Origin: Dyella silvatica
GTDB taxonomy: Bacteria; Pseudomonadota; Gammaproteobacteria; Xanthomonadales; Rhodanobacteraceae
NCBI RefSeq assembly: GCF_026283955.1
Contig: NZ_JAPDPE010000012.1
Location: 1 to 64,000, forward strand
Direction: 5' to 3'
Length of the DNA: 64,000 bases
Part shown: piece by piece, positions 52,969 through 61,206 of the stretch
How the letters are laid out: the number at the start of each line of letters is the position of its first letter
How positions within the stretch are numbered: position 1 is the first letter of the stretch
Notes under the pieces: generated by a model
What the model saw: the letters and a program-made list of their open reading frames with translations, nothing else
Told to the model about the DNA's origin: nothing
The model's database searches: none
Position numbers and translations under genes: made by a program

Positions 52969-53604
52969 TCACCCCCGTGGCGGCAACAAGCCTCGATCGC
53001 TGGCCATGCGATACAGATCCAGTTCCGAGCCAGCCCCCAGCTTGCCCATCAGGCTGGCGCGGTGGATGTAGATGGTTTTCTGGCCGATACCCAACTCGGC
53101 CGCCGCCTGCTTGGGCGCACGCCCCGCCGCCAACAACAGGAAAACCTCGCGCTCGCGCACCGTAAGCCGGCTGATCGGGTCGAGCGCCTCACTCGGTCGT
53201 TCCGCACGGCGCTGGCGCAGGTCCGAGCTCAAGAAACACTCACCCAGCATCACCGCGCGTAATCCGGCCACCAGCTCCTCCGGCGCCACCCCCTTGGTGA
53301 CATAGCCACTGGCGCCACGGCGCAGCGCCTCGGATACGTAGGGCTCGCCGTCGTGCATGCTGAGCACCACGATGCGGGTATCCGCGGCCACGCTCAACAA
53401 ATGCTCGATCAGCGGCAGGCCGCTTCCATCCGGCAACGACAAATCCAAGGCGACGAGGTCGGGTCGGCGCAGGCCGACCGCCTCCACGGCGTCATCCGCA
53501 CTGCGGCATTCGGCGACCACCTCAAGATCCGGCTCCATTTCAATGAGCCGTTTGAAGCCTTCGCGGACAATGGCATGGTCGTCGACCAAAACGATGCTGT
53601 ACAT
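52969..53604 (-). CDS. NarL/UhpA-family response regulator
   Basis: A 211-residue two-component regulator. The receiver domain has the acidic pair Asp8-Asp9 (LVDDHAIVREG), the phosphorylated Asp54 in LVALDLSLPDGSG and Lys104 in GYVTKG. The C-terminal LuxR-type helix-turn-helix (about 143-205) reads LTVREREVFLLLAAGRAPKQ and then ELGIGQKTIYIHRASLMGKL. It is divergent from the MASE1 kinase gene that follows and is its likely partner. The target genes are not evident. Confidence 0.92.
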   Translation of the reverse strand: MYSIVLVDDHAIVREGFKRLIEMEPDLEVVAECRSADDAVEAVGLRRPDLVALDLSLPDGSGLPLIEHLLSVAADTRIVVLSMHDGEPYVSEALRRGASGYVTKGVAPEELVAGLRAVMLGECFLSSDLRQRRAERPSEALDPISRLTVREREVFLLLAAGRAPKQAAAELGIGQKTIYIHRASLMGKLGAGSELDLYRMASDRGLLPPRG

Positions 53605-53790
53605 AGCCGCACTGTATAGCAGGCGAGCGCATCAACACATCGACTTTGTGATGTTGCGGTGAAATGCATCTCGCTTGCCACGTGGCAATCCACGAACATC
53701 GTAAAACCGTGCCGGAAGCGAGCACTCTGAGCGGCCTCTTTCGAGCCGAAAACATCCTCCCCTTACTTGACCAAGTATCGACCTACACTG

Positions 53791-53821
53791 CCCTTGCGCA
53801 CCTCAGCCCGGTGCGCAAGGG
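53791..53821. promoter_or_regulatory. Perfect 12-base inverted repeat upstream of the sensor kinase
   Basis: CCCTTGCGCACC and GGTGCGCAAGGG with a 7-base loop, 36 bases before the kinase start in the shared regulator/kinase gap. There is no T tract on either side. It could be an operator for the response regulator or a leader hairpin. Confidence 0.55.
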
Positions 53822-53857
53822 CTACTCAGAGATCCTGAACAGGCTTTAATCTCCCGC

Positions 53858-55453
53858 ATGACCTCGAAACCCGCTTCGTCCCTCAGCGTTGGCCCGCTCT
53901 ACGCCATTGGCTACTTTGTGCTCTGGCTGTTGCTGTGGCCGACCGAGCAACCGTATTGGATGCTGCCCTACGGCTTGCGCTTCGGCGCCCTGTTGCTAGC
54001 GCCGTTTCGTTACTGGCCCTGGCTGATCGGCGCTGAGATGGCGGCCACCGGCACCATCATCGCGGCCAAAGAGCTGCCTATGGGCTGGCTGAATTTTGCC
54101 GGGGACGAGCTACCTGAGCTGCTGGTCGTCGCCATCAGCCTGTGGCTTATGCGCCGAGCCAACCTGCACGCCAGCCTGCGCAATCCCGAGGATGTTTCGC
54201 GATTGCTGCTATCGGCCGCCTTTACGGTGGCTGCGAGTACCGCCGTCGAAGGCGCACTACTGGCCGCATTTCATCCCATTTCGTCTTCGGACCTGCTGGT
54301 GCAGGCGCTGGGGCAAGATCTGCTGGGCAACTATGTCGGCGTCCTGCTGGCTGTTCCCTTGATGATTCTGCTGGCACGCGCCCGACTGAGTCGACGCGCC
54401 CTGATGCGCCTGATAACGGATGGCTTGCTGGTGATGTTGCCGGCGCTGACGATCTTGTTGGTGCTCACCGCCCATGCCGCCCCGCAGCCACAATTTGCGC
54501 GCGTCTTGTCGCTGGCACCGGTGCTGTTCTTCGCCTTCCGCCACGGCTGGCGCGGCGCCAGCCTGGCCATGCTGGTATCCAGCCTGGGCATGACGGCCGT
54601 GGATCACTGGGTCGGCCATGCCCCGCCGAATGCTTCGGCCCATCTCTTTCTGGCGGTTGCCGGTACCGGCGCATTGATGCTTGGCTCGGCGACAGATGCC
54701 TTGCGCCGCAGTAGCGAGCGCGTGGCTGAGCAAAATGTCTATCTGGCCGCGGTTAACCGGCGCCTCGATCACCTCGCGCGCCAGCTGCGCGACGCCGCGC
54801 GCGGCAACCTGCAAGCCGAAGAAAATCAGCGCCGGCACATGGCCTCTGAACTGCATGACGAACTTGGCCAAAACCTCACCGCGATCCAGACCCACGTCAA
54901 GCTCGCACAATCACGACTGGCGCAAGTCGGCATGGAGGATATCGGCACTTCGATCAATGCCATTCTTGGGCATATGCGTCGCGCCCTGCACCGCATGCTG
55001 GACGATTTACGCCCCGCCGTGCTGGATGAATTCGGCTTGCTACGCGCCTTGGACGAAGGCCCCATCCGTGACCTGCTAAGCACCGCCGGCATTGCCTATC
55101 ACACCGACTTACACGGCGACCCACGCCTGCTGGACGAAGATGCCCGCACGGCGATCTATCGGTTAGTGCAAGAAAGCGCCACGAACGCGGTCAAGCACGC
55201 GCAAGCCCACAGTTTCCAGCTACGCCTGCGCATCGGCGAACGCCAAGGTAGCGTGCTTGCCCTATTGGACATTCGCGATGACGGTATCGGCCTGCCCAGC
55301 CGCATGCCGCGAAACGGGCGTGGATTGCAGGGCCTGCGCGATCGCGTCACCTCGCTTGGCGGGCTATTTCGCCTTCGCCCTGAAGCGCAAGGCGTACATC
55401 TACGTATCCTGCTGCGCAGCAGCAATGCCACTTCCGTCACAAACCGGATCTAG
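53858..55453 (+). CDS. MASE1-domain sensor histidine kinase (UhpB/NarX type)
   Basis: A 531-residue inner-membrane kinase. Residues about 10-290 form a MASE1-type sensor with about eight transmembrane segments. A coiled-coil linker leads to the HisKA_3 domain with the phosphorylated His333 in HMASELHDELGQNLTAIQ, then the ATPase domain with LVQESATNAVKHAQAHS and DDGIGLPSRMPRNGRGLQGL. The signal sensed by MASE1 domains is mostly unknown. Its gene is transcribed divergently from the NarL-type regulator. Confidence 0.92.
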   Translation: MTSKPASSLSVGPLYAIGYFVLWLLLWPTEQPYWMLPYGLRFGALLLAPFRYWPWLIGAEMAATGTIIAAKELPMGWLNFAGDELPELLVVAISLWLMRRANLHASLRNPEDVSRLLLSAAFTVAASTAVEGALLAAFHPISSSDLLVQALGQDLLGNYVGVLLAVPLMILLARARLSRRALMRLITDGLLVMLPALTILLVLTAHAAPQPQFARVLSLAPVLFFAFRHGWRGASLAMLVSSLGMTAVDHWVGHAPPNASAHLFLAVAGTGALMLGSATDALRRSSERVAEQNVYLAAVNRRLDHLARQLRDAARGNLQAEENQRRHMASELHDELGQNLTAIQTHVKLAQSRLAQVGMEDIGTSINAILGHMRRALHRMLDDLRPAVLDEFGLLRALDEGPIRDLLSTAGIAYHTDLHGDPRLLDEDARTAIYRLVQESATNAVKHAQAHSFQLRLRIGERQGSVLALLDIRDDGIGLPSRMPRNGRGLQGLRDRVTSLGGLFRLRPEAQGVHLRILLRSSNATSVTNRI

Positions 55454-55499
55454 GAATGCCTCAACTAGGAAATTTTCCAATACCGGGCTCGTGAAGTGT

Positions 55500-55710
55500 T
55501 CGTTAGGATTTGTTCATTGATGTGGGGGAGCCACCATCGCGAGATGGTGTGCCGTACCAACCGTGGGGACGGTTGGTACGAAGAACGGCAGGAAGCTGTT
55601 CCGCCGGTATTGACGGTAAGCCTTGTGCCAGCGAGCAATTCGCACAGCCAAGAGCCGATTGATAACGGATCAGCCGCTGGGTGGACAGGAGTCCTCCCGC
55701 GGCTTTTTTT
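55500..55710 (+). ncRNA. Candidate structured small RNA or structured 3' untranslated region
   Basis: The 379-base gap between the kinase and fur has no gene but strong RNA structure on the plus strand: CACCATC/GATGGTG closed by GCGA (55532-55549), a perfect 12-base stem CGTACCAACCGT/ACGGTTGGTACG with a GGGG loop, a GGAA/TTCC hairpin, and an intrinsic terminator at 55672-55710. Several GGA triplets lie in or near loops, which could suit CsrA/RsmA binding. I do not recognise a known family. The 5' end is not defined by a convincing promoter. It might instead be the long 3' end of the kinase mRNA. Confidence 0.5.
55672..55710 (+). terminator. Intrinsic terminator of the structured intergenic RNA
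   Basis: A 13-pair stem, AGCCGC/GCGGCT, GGG/CCC and GGAC/GTCC with a bulged T and a T-T mismatch, closes an AGGA loop and is followed by seven T. It is 220 bases beyond the kinase stop. Confidence 0.88.
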
Positions 55711-55780
55711 ATGCCCGGGCGTAATTCGTCCAGGCATTGAGCCCATCCGGCCCTGCCAGCCAGCCCCGCCCCTGAAATGC

Positions 55781-55811
55781 AAAAAGGGCCGGCAGCGCAA
55801 GCCACCGGCCC
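55781..55811 (-). terminator. Intrinsic terminator of fur
   Basis: On the minus strand GGGCCGG pairs with CCGGCCC across a 12-base loop and runs into TTTTT. It lies 22 bases past the fur stop. Confidence 0.8.
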
Positions 55812-55832
55812 CCATCGTGCTTTAACGAGGAA

Positions 55833-56249
55833 TTACTTGGCGCGCTGCTTCGGACGCACGTACAGCACCAGGCTGTGATCCTCGATCACATAGCCATGGC
55901 GAGCCGCAATTTCTCGCTGCAGGCGTTCAATCTCCTCACTGACGAACTCAATCACTTTGCCGCTGTCCACATCAATCATGTGATCATGATGCTGGCCGCG
56001 ATCCAGCTCGTAGACAGCCTGACCGCCCTCGAAATTGTGCTTGACCACGATACCGGCCGCCTCGAACTGGGTCAGCACACGGTAGACAGTGGCCAAGCCA
56101 ATGTCCTCCTGGTGAGCAAGCAATTTTTTGTAAATATCTTCGGCGGTGAGGTGATGCGCTTCCTCATCTTCGAAGATCTGAAGGATCCGCATACGGGGGT
56201 GGGTGACTTTCAGTCCAGCCCTGCGCAGTTCCTTAGTTTCCTGTTCCAT
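55833..56249 (-). CDS. fur: Fur: ferric uptake regulator, cysteine-free
   Basis: A 138-residue iron-responsive repressor. The DNA-binding half has GLKVTHPRMRILQIF and IGLATVYRVLTQFEAAGIV; the metal region reads RGQHHDHMIDVDSGKVIEF. E. coli Fur has CxxC at the last segment; here both cysteines are replaced (Asp and Ser) and the protein contains none at all, so the structural zinc site must be built differently or be absent. The regulatory metal ligands (His cluster and Glu) are kept. It is divergent from bamE, the usual arrangement. Confidence 0.94.
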   Translation of the reverse strand: MEQETKELRRAGLKVTHPRMRILQIFEDEEAHHLTAEDIYKKLLAHQEDIGLATVYRVLTQFEAAGIVVKHNFEGGQAVYELDRGQHHDHMIDVDSGKVIEFVSEEIERLQREIAARHGYVIEDHSLVLYVRPKQRAK

Positions 56250-56327
56250 AGCAAGCTCCAGGCACACACGGTGCTACCAAGCCGTTAGTGTATCATCCGA
56301 CACCTTTACGATCCGGACGCAACACGC

Positions 56328-56774
56328 ATGCATAACCTGATTCGCACGCTGGGTTTCGCCATGCTGGCACTTTCTCTTGCCAGCTGCCGCCTCGTGTATA
56401 CCCCCGACGTGCAACAAGGCAACCTGCTCGACAAGAAAAATGTGGCCCAATTGCAGCCCGGCATGACCAAACGCCAGGTACTTGTCTTGCTCGGTTCGCC
56501 CTCGGTCAGCACCCCGTTCGACCAGAACCGCTGGGATTACGTCTCCACCCAGCAGCATCGTGGCGGCCCGATCAAGGTACGTACGCTTAGCCTGGCCTTT
56601 AATAACGACACGCTGGTGCGCACCGACGGCGACTTCTTCGCCGAAGACGCGCAACAGCTAGTCAAGGACAGCAAGAAATATCACGCCAGCTACCCTGTCG
56701 ATGAAACCCAGGGCGACAAGAGCAAGACCCCTGACGAAGAAAAGAAAGACAGCGGCGACAGCGACAAAAAGTAA
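56328..56774 (+). CDS. bamE: BamE: outer-membrane assembly lipoprotein
   Basis: A 148-residue lipoprotein of the BAM complex. The signal peptide ends in the lipobox LASC with the acylated Cys20. The SmpA/OmlA fold follows, with NLLDKKNVAQLQPGMTKRQV and VLLGSPSVSTPFDQNRWDYV. The C-terminal tail after about residue 115 is charged and low in complexity (GDKSKTPDEEKKDSGDSDKK), longer than in E. coli. Gene order fur/bamE is conserved in proteobacteria. Confidence 0.94.
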   Translation: MHNLIRTLGFAMLALSLASCRLVYTPDVQQGNLLDKKNVAQLQPGMTKRQVLVLLGSPSVSTPFDQNRWDYVSTQQHRGGPIKVRTLSLAFNNDTLVRTDGDFFAEDAQQLVKDSKKYHASYPVDETQGDKSKTPDEEKKDSGDSDKK

Positions 56775-56815
56775 CGGCTCTGGGTTGGGTTGATCGCAAA
56801 CTCAACACCCCAAAG

Positions 56816-57097
56816 TTAAGGCCCATGGGCGCGCCGACGGCGCGCCTCTTTGGGATCCAGCGAAAGCGGCCGGTAAATTTCGATGCGGTCGCCTTCGCGT
56901 AATACGTCATCGAGCGCGACCTTGCGCGAAAAGATCCCGAGTCGAGTCGGATCGATTTGCAATCCCGGCACCGCCGCAACGATATTTGAAGCATCGATGG
57001 CTTGTATCACCGTACTGCCCACAGGCAGGCTTACGCGCCGCAGGATTTGATAATCGGCGGCTGCGTAGACCACCTCTACTGTCATGCGGTCAGCCAT
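56816..57097 (-). CDS. rnfH: RnfH-family small protein
   Basis: A 93-residue ubiquitin-like-fold protein of the RnfH (UPF0125) family: MTVEVVYAAADYQILRRVSL, then GIFSRKVALDDVLREGDRIE and IYRPLSLDPKEARRRRA at the end. ATG 57097 overlaps the ratA stop by eight bases; ATG 57085, four codons on, is an alternative. Its function is not established despite the name. Confidence 0.88.
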   Translation of the reverse strand: MADRMTVEVVYAAADYQILRRVSLPVGSTVIQAIDASNIVAAVPGLQIDPTRLGIFSRKVALDDVLREGDRIEIYRPLSLDPKEARRRRAHGP

Positions 57098-57521
57098 AGG
57101 CCCGCTCGGCTTCCCGGCAAAAGTCGTCGACCATACGGCTTGCCAACCCCTGGAAGCCAAGCTTGAGAGCGGCGCCTCCAAGTCGGTTGGCATAATCGAA
57201 ATCAAGCGTGAAGGCAATTTTGCAGCCGGCATCGCCAAGCGCGGCGAACTCCCACAACCCATCCAGACTACGGAATGGCCCCTCAACCAGACTCATTTGC
57301 AGGCGACGCGGCCGCTCCGCGGTATTACGGGTAGTGAAGCTATGGCGGAAACCGGCAAATTTCAGATCTAACCGGGCAACCAGCATCTCGCCCTCACGCT
57401 CTAAAATTTCGGCGCCAGAACACCAAGGGAAGCGCTTTGGGTATGCTTCGACTTCATTGACCAGGTCGAACATCTGCGCTGGTGAATACTTCACCAAAGC
57501 ACTACGGCGAATTTCGATCAC
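57090..57521 (-). CDS. ratA: RatA-family START/COQ10-like protein
   Basis: A 143-residue START-domain protein ([36 protein letters not shown], then [18 protein letters not shown]). In E. coli RatA was described as a ribosome-associated toxin that blocks 70S formation; homologues in mitochondria bind coenzyme Q, so the true role is debated. It is co-transcribed with rnfH and divergent from smpB, the classic order. Confidence 0.92.
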   Translation of the reverse strand: MIEIRRSALVKYSPAQMFDLVNEVEAYPKRFPWCSGAEILEREGEMLVARLDLKFAGFRHSFTTRNTAERPRRLQMSLVEGPFRSLDGLWEFAALGDAGCKIAFTLDFDYANRLGGAALKLGFQGLASRMVDDFCREAERAYG

Positions 57522-57604
57522 GTCAGCCTCATCGAATCATTCAGTATCTGGCCCCCTCTCTGGCCGGATCACCAGCAGGGCATATAGCCCGAAGTTTAAC
57601 GGAC

Positions 57605-58096
57605 ATGGCCAAGGCGAAGGACAAAGACAAACAAGGTGGCGGCACGATCGCGCTCAACAAGCGCGCCCGTCACGAATATCACATCGACCAACGCTACGAG
57701 ACGGGTATCGCCTTGCAGGGTTGGGAGGTGAAATCATTGCGTGCGGGCCGGATCAACTTCAGCGATAGCTACGCCATCGTCAAAAACAACGAAATCTTCC
57801 TGGTCGGCACCTCGATCCCGCCGCTGATCAGCGCATCCACGCACGTCATTGCCGAAGATCGGCGCACCCGCAAACTGCTGTTGCACCGGAAAGAAATCGA
57901 CCAGCTGGTCGGCGCAGTCGAACGCAAGGGCTACACTCTGATCCCCATGGCGCTGTACTGGAAAGGCAATAAGGTAAAGCTGGAAATCGGCTTGGCGCGC
58001 GGCAAACAAGAGCACGACAAGCGCAATACCGAGAAAGAACGCGACTGGCAGCGCGAAAAGCAGCGAACCATGCGATCACACAATCGCGCGGCTTAA
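57605..58096 (+). CDS. smpB: SmpB: tmRNA-binding protein
   Basis: A 163-residue partner of tmRNA in trans-translation. It starts [20 protein letters not shown] and has the family segments [20 protein letters not shown] and [18 protein letters not shown], with a basic C-terminal tail ([17 protein letters not shown]) that enters the mRNA channel of stalled ribosomes. The 41 codons upstream in frame overlap ratA and are not coding. Its RNA partner, ssrA, lies 63 bases downstream on the same strand. Confidence 0.96.
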   Translation: MAKAKDKDKQGGGTIALNKRARHEYHIDQRYETGIALQGWEVKSLRAGRINFSDSYAIVKNNEIFLVGTSIPPLISASTHVIAEDRRTRKLLLHRKEIDQLVGAVERKGYTLIPMALYWKGNKVKLEIGLARGKQEHDKRNTEKERDWQREKQRTMRSHNRAA

Positions 58097-58128
58097 GTAG
58101 CAAGCAACACGCCGGCGCCGCGATCCCT

Positions 58129-58134
58129 TATACT
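58129..58134 (+). promoter_or_regulatory. Possible -10 element of ssrA
   Basis: TATACT, 26 bases before the mature tmRNA 5' end. No good -35 is visible at the right spacing, so the assignment rests on the -10 alone. Confidence 0.35.
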
Positions 58135-58159
58135 TCGCCGGTTCCAGCAGTTTTTCCCC

Positions 58160-58512
<353 letters not shown>

Positions 58513-58537
58513 ATAAAGCGTCCACGGACGTAACAAG

Positions 58538-58579
58538 AAGGCCGGAAACCCTAGCAACAGCAAAGGTTCCGGCCTTTTT
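58538..58579 (+). terminator. Intrinsic terminator of ssrA
   Basis: AAGGCCGGAA pairs with TTCCGGCCTT (10 bases) across a 19-base loop and runs into TTT, 26 bases after the tmRNA 3' end. Confidence 0.85.
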
Positions 58580-58816
58580 CTTGCGCAGTACCTTCCGATA
58601 CTGGCCATGAGTTTGACGAATTCATCTGGGCAGCGCGCCAGGACTTCTAGCTCGGCGTGAGCGTGGCCAGCCAGGTCTACAAGAGCACCGTCGATCGCCC
58701 CCAACCGGCCAACGGCGCTGACTGAAGATATGGGGTTACTCCCGCACACCCTTCTCGATGTCATTACATAACGCGGTGGCAATCACATAAGGTGAATCGC
58801 CTCGCAGGAGACTTCG
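58580..58816. other. Gap after ssrA, possible gene remnant
   Basis: No intact gene. On the plus strand a frame interrupted by one stop reads DEFIWAARQDF, stop, LGVSVASQVYKSTVDRPQP, which looks like the end of a decayed gene but is too short to identify. The 3' end of ssrA is a frequent integration site; no repeated copy of that end was found further along in this window. Confidence 0.3.
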
Positions 58817-59782
58817 ATGGGCACTTCAGAGCCGCACAAACACGATCACGAACATCACCACAGCCACGCTGTGGCGGCCGATGCCGACAAAAAGTATCTG
58901 ATCATCGCGCTGCTATTGCTGCTGAGTTTCATGGCGGTCGAAGTGGTGATCGGCATCATGGCCAAGTCGCTGGCATTGCTTTCCGACGCCGGCCATATGC
59001 TTACCGATGTGGGCGCCATCGGGCTGGCGTTGGTGGCCATGCGCTTGGCCAAACGACCAGCCACTGGCAGCTATACGTTCGGTCTCAAACGCGTGGAAAT
59101 CCTGAGTGCGCAGGCCAATGGCGTGACCCTGTTACTGCTGTCAGCCTGGTTCATCATAGAGGCCATTCGTCGACTGATCGATCCGCCTGTCGTAGAAGGC
59201 CAGTTGGTCACGGTGATCGCCGTGGTTGGTATCGGCGTCAACCTGCTGGCGGTGTGGGCCATGAGCAAAGCCAACCGGCAGAGCCTCAATGTAGAAGGCA
59301 GTTTCCAGCACGTACTCACCGATCTCTATGCATTCATCGCGACAGCTATTGCTGGCGGCATCATCTGGTGGACGGGCTGGAATCGTGTGGACTCCATCGC
59401 CACCCTGGTCGTGGCAGGCTTGATGCTCAAAGCCGGCATCGGATTGGTACGCGAATCGGGGCGCATTTTTCTGGAGGCTGCACCGCGCGGCCTCGACCCT
59501 CTTGAGATTGCCGAAGCAATCCGTGCCGTGCCAGCGGTGACCCGCTTGGACGACCTACACGTATGGGAGGTGACCTCGGGCATGCCGGCGCTGTCGGCGC
59601 ACATCTATGTCGACCACGATATCGACTGCCACGACGTGCGGCGCACCATCGAGGCGATGTTGCACGACCGCTTCGACATCACGCATACCACCTTGCAGAC
59701 CGATCACGCCGCGGTCGGTCAAATCGAGTCAGCGAACTGCGCGTTTGAATCTCGCACTGACGAGAAACACTACCCCACCTGA
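58817..59782 (+). CDS. CDF-family divalent metal cation exporter (CzcD/ZitB-like)
   Basis: A 321-residue cation diffusion facilitator with six transmembrane helices. The N-terminus is His-rich (HKHDHEHHHSHA), a metal-buffer feature. The transport site is in LSDAGHMLTD (helix 2) and FQHVLTDLYAF (helix 5), the HD-HD pattern linked with zinc export. The C-terminal cytoplasmic dimerisation domain carries LHVWEVTSGMPALSAH. It exports zinc, and perhaps cobalt or cadmium, in exchange for protons. AGGAG lies 8 bases before the ATG. It stands alone. Confidence 0.93.
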   Translation: MGTSEPHKHDHEHHHSHAVAADADKKYLIIALLLLLSFMAVEVVIGIMAKSLALLSDAGHMLTDVGAIGLALVAMRLAKRPATGSYTFGLKRVEILSAQANGVTLLLLSAWFIIEAIRRLIDPPVVEGQLVTVIAVVGIGVNLLAVWAMSKANRQSLNVEGSFQHVLTDLYAFIATAIAGGIIWWTGWNRVDSIATLVVAGLMLKAGIGLVRESGRIFLEAAPRGLDPLEIAEAIRAVPAVTRLDDLHVWEVTSGMPALSAHIYVDHDIDCHDVRRTIEAMLHDRFDITHTTLQTDHAAVGQIESANCAFESRTDEKHYPT

Positions 59783-59949
59783 CCGATCAAATCATCACGC
59801 TTGCGGCGCCATCGACCTGTCGCTGGCTTGGCGACCCGCACTCCCCCAACTCGGTCAGGCGCTGGCAATAGGCCATCTGCTCTTTGGTATACCCCGACTT
59901 CTTCAGCGCCTTTGCGCCCCTCCTCCAGGAGTCGGAAGCAAGCCCACCT
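59783..59949 (-). pseudogene. Short coding remnant next to the ABC-transporter fragment
   Basis: On the minus strand an open stretch without a start codon reads KALKKSGYTKEQMAYCQRLT, then ELGECGSPSQRQ and a stop. Its composition is protein-like, but it is too short to assign to a family. It borders the ABC remnant and may belong to the same decayed locus. Confidence 0.3.
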
Positions 59950-60310
59950 TTACTTATAAATGGCTACGAATTTCCGGGACGACGTCAGCTCTTCCTCGTC
60001 CCGCCATAGCGCGGCGATCCCTGTAGAGGCACCTTTGGCCTTCTGCAAATCTTCCAGGAAGGTAGTCAGCTGGATCCGCGGCAAGGCGACGTTGAAGATG
60101 TAGAGGATAAAAGCCATGAGCGCGCCAATACTGATGCTGCCGCTGCTTACCCGCGAACTACCGTAGATCAGGATGACCAGAATCGCCGCGGTGAGTAACA
60201 GGCTGATCAGCGGCCCGAGCACAGCACTGATCTTTGCCACCTGGACGCCAAGTCGCCGATGTCGTGGATCTCTTGCCAACTGCGTTCGCGCTCGTGCGCC
60301 GTGGCCGGCA
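59950..60310 (-). pseudogene. ABC transporter membrane-domain remnant
   Basis: About 120 codons of an MsbA/LmrA-type exporter. One frame reads AHERERSWQEIHDIGDLA; after a frameshift near 60240 the next continues GVQVAKISAVLGPLISLLLT, IYGSSRVSSGSISIGALMAF, then LPRIQLTTFLEDLQKAKGAS, where the ATPase should begin, and stops at 59950. The first half of the membrane domain and the whole ATPase are missing. It is a decayed copy, with no start codon or ribosome binding site. Confidence 0.75.
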
Positions 60311-60479
60311 CAGCCTAAAAAACACCGGACTGACAAACAGCGAAAGATGCAATTCAACGCTTATTCTGCTAGCGATGCACCCAAGATCGTACGGTTGCCC
60401 ATCCGCTGACCGACCGGCGGCCGCCCCACCCGGTTAGCGTGTAGAATGCTGTTTTTAGCCAGTTTTTAAGCCAGTAGTT

Positions 60480-61196
60480 ATGGTGCAAGCTTCTCAACGG
60501 ACGATGGTCCGTGGCCCCACGTTTATCCGCTTGCTCGCTCGCTTGACGGACGTTGACGTCCCCCCGTCCAGACAATCGTTGTCAGACCGTCTAAGCCATT
60601 GGCTCGACTGGACTCACGCCATCACGCTGTCCACAGCGCTTGATGGCAAACCGTCTTCGTTGGCCACCGGCGCAGTAGCCCCTGGCAACGCTGAGGAGTC
60701 CGAGTGCGCTCGTGTGCGCGCCTCGTTGAGTGCCGCCATGACTGCTGGCGGTGAAAGCCCTCCCGCAACGCGATATGAGGCTGAGCCCGCCGAGCAGGAT
60801 TACGAGGTCTTTCGTAAGCGCTATCTCGCCTTGCAGCGGGCCATGCAGACGGCCACCGGCCATCTGCGCGGCCGTCTGCGGGACATACTCGCCCAGAGCT
60901 CGGTCGACATGCTCCGACTCGCGGACGTGGATGCGGCCATGGAGCTTGCGTTAAGCCCGCGAGAGCAGGCACTGCTGGCTAGCGTGCCCGCCCTACTCGG
61001 GGAACATTTCGAACGCTTACGCCAGGCCGAGCACCAGGCGCTGGCCGATGCGCAAGTAGCGGACGGCATACCAACACCAACGCCCGGCGCTTGGCTGGAG
61101 GTGTTTCGCAAGGACATGCAGAGCGTCTTGCTCGCTGAACTGGATGTTCGTTTTCAACCGGTCGAAGGCTTGCTCGCAGCGCTTCGCACCAGCTAA
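60480..61196 (+). CDS. DUF3348-family protein (first gene of a putative motor module)
   Basis: A 238-residue cytoplasmic protein of the DUF3348 family: PTFIRLLARLTDVDVPPSRQ at the start, a variable Ala/Ser-rich stretch, then a helical region (YEVFRKRYLALQRAMQTATG, HLRGRLRDILAQSSVDMLRL) and WLEVFRKDMQSVLLAELDVR near the end. No signal peptide or membrane segment. A second ATG eight codons in is an alternative start. The DUF802-type gene starts ten bases after its stop. Function unknown; its place at the head of this operon suggests a cytoplasmic partner or regulator of the membrane complex. Confidence 0.85.
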   Translation: MVQASQRTMVRGPTFIRLLARLTDVDVPPSRQSLSDRLSHWLDWTHAITLSTALDGKPSSLATGAVAPGNAEESECARVRASLSAAMTAGGESPPATRYEAEPAEQDYEVFRKRYLALQRAMQTATGHLRGRLRDILAQSSVDMLRLADVDAAMELALSPREQALLASVPALLGEHFERLRQAEHQALADAQVADGIPTPTPGAWLEVFRKDMQSVLLAELDVRFQPVEGLLAALRTS

Positions 61197-61206
61197 CTGG
61201 GTAGTC

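Noticed and set aside
60158-60409. Short frames around 60158-60409 as separate genes
   Set aside because: They are pieces of the frameshifted ABC transporter remnant and its antisense, with no start signals.
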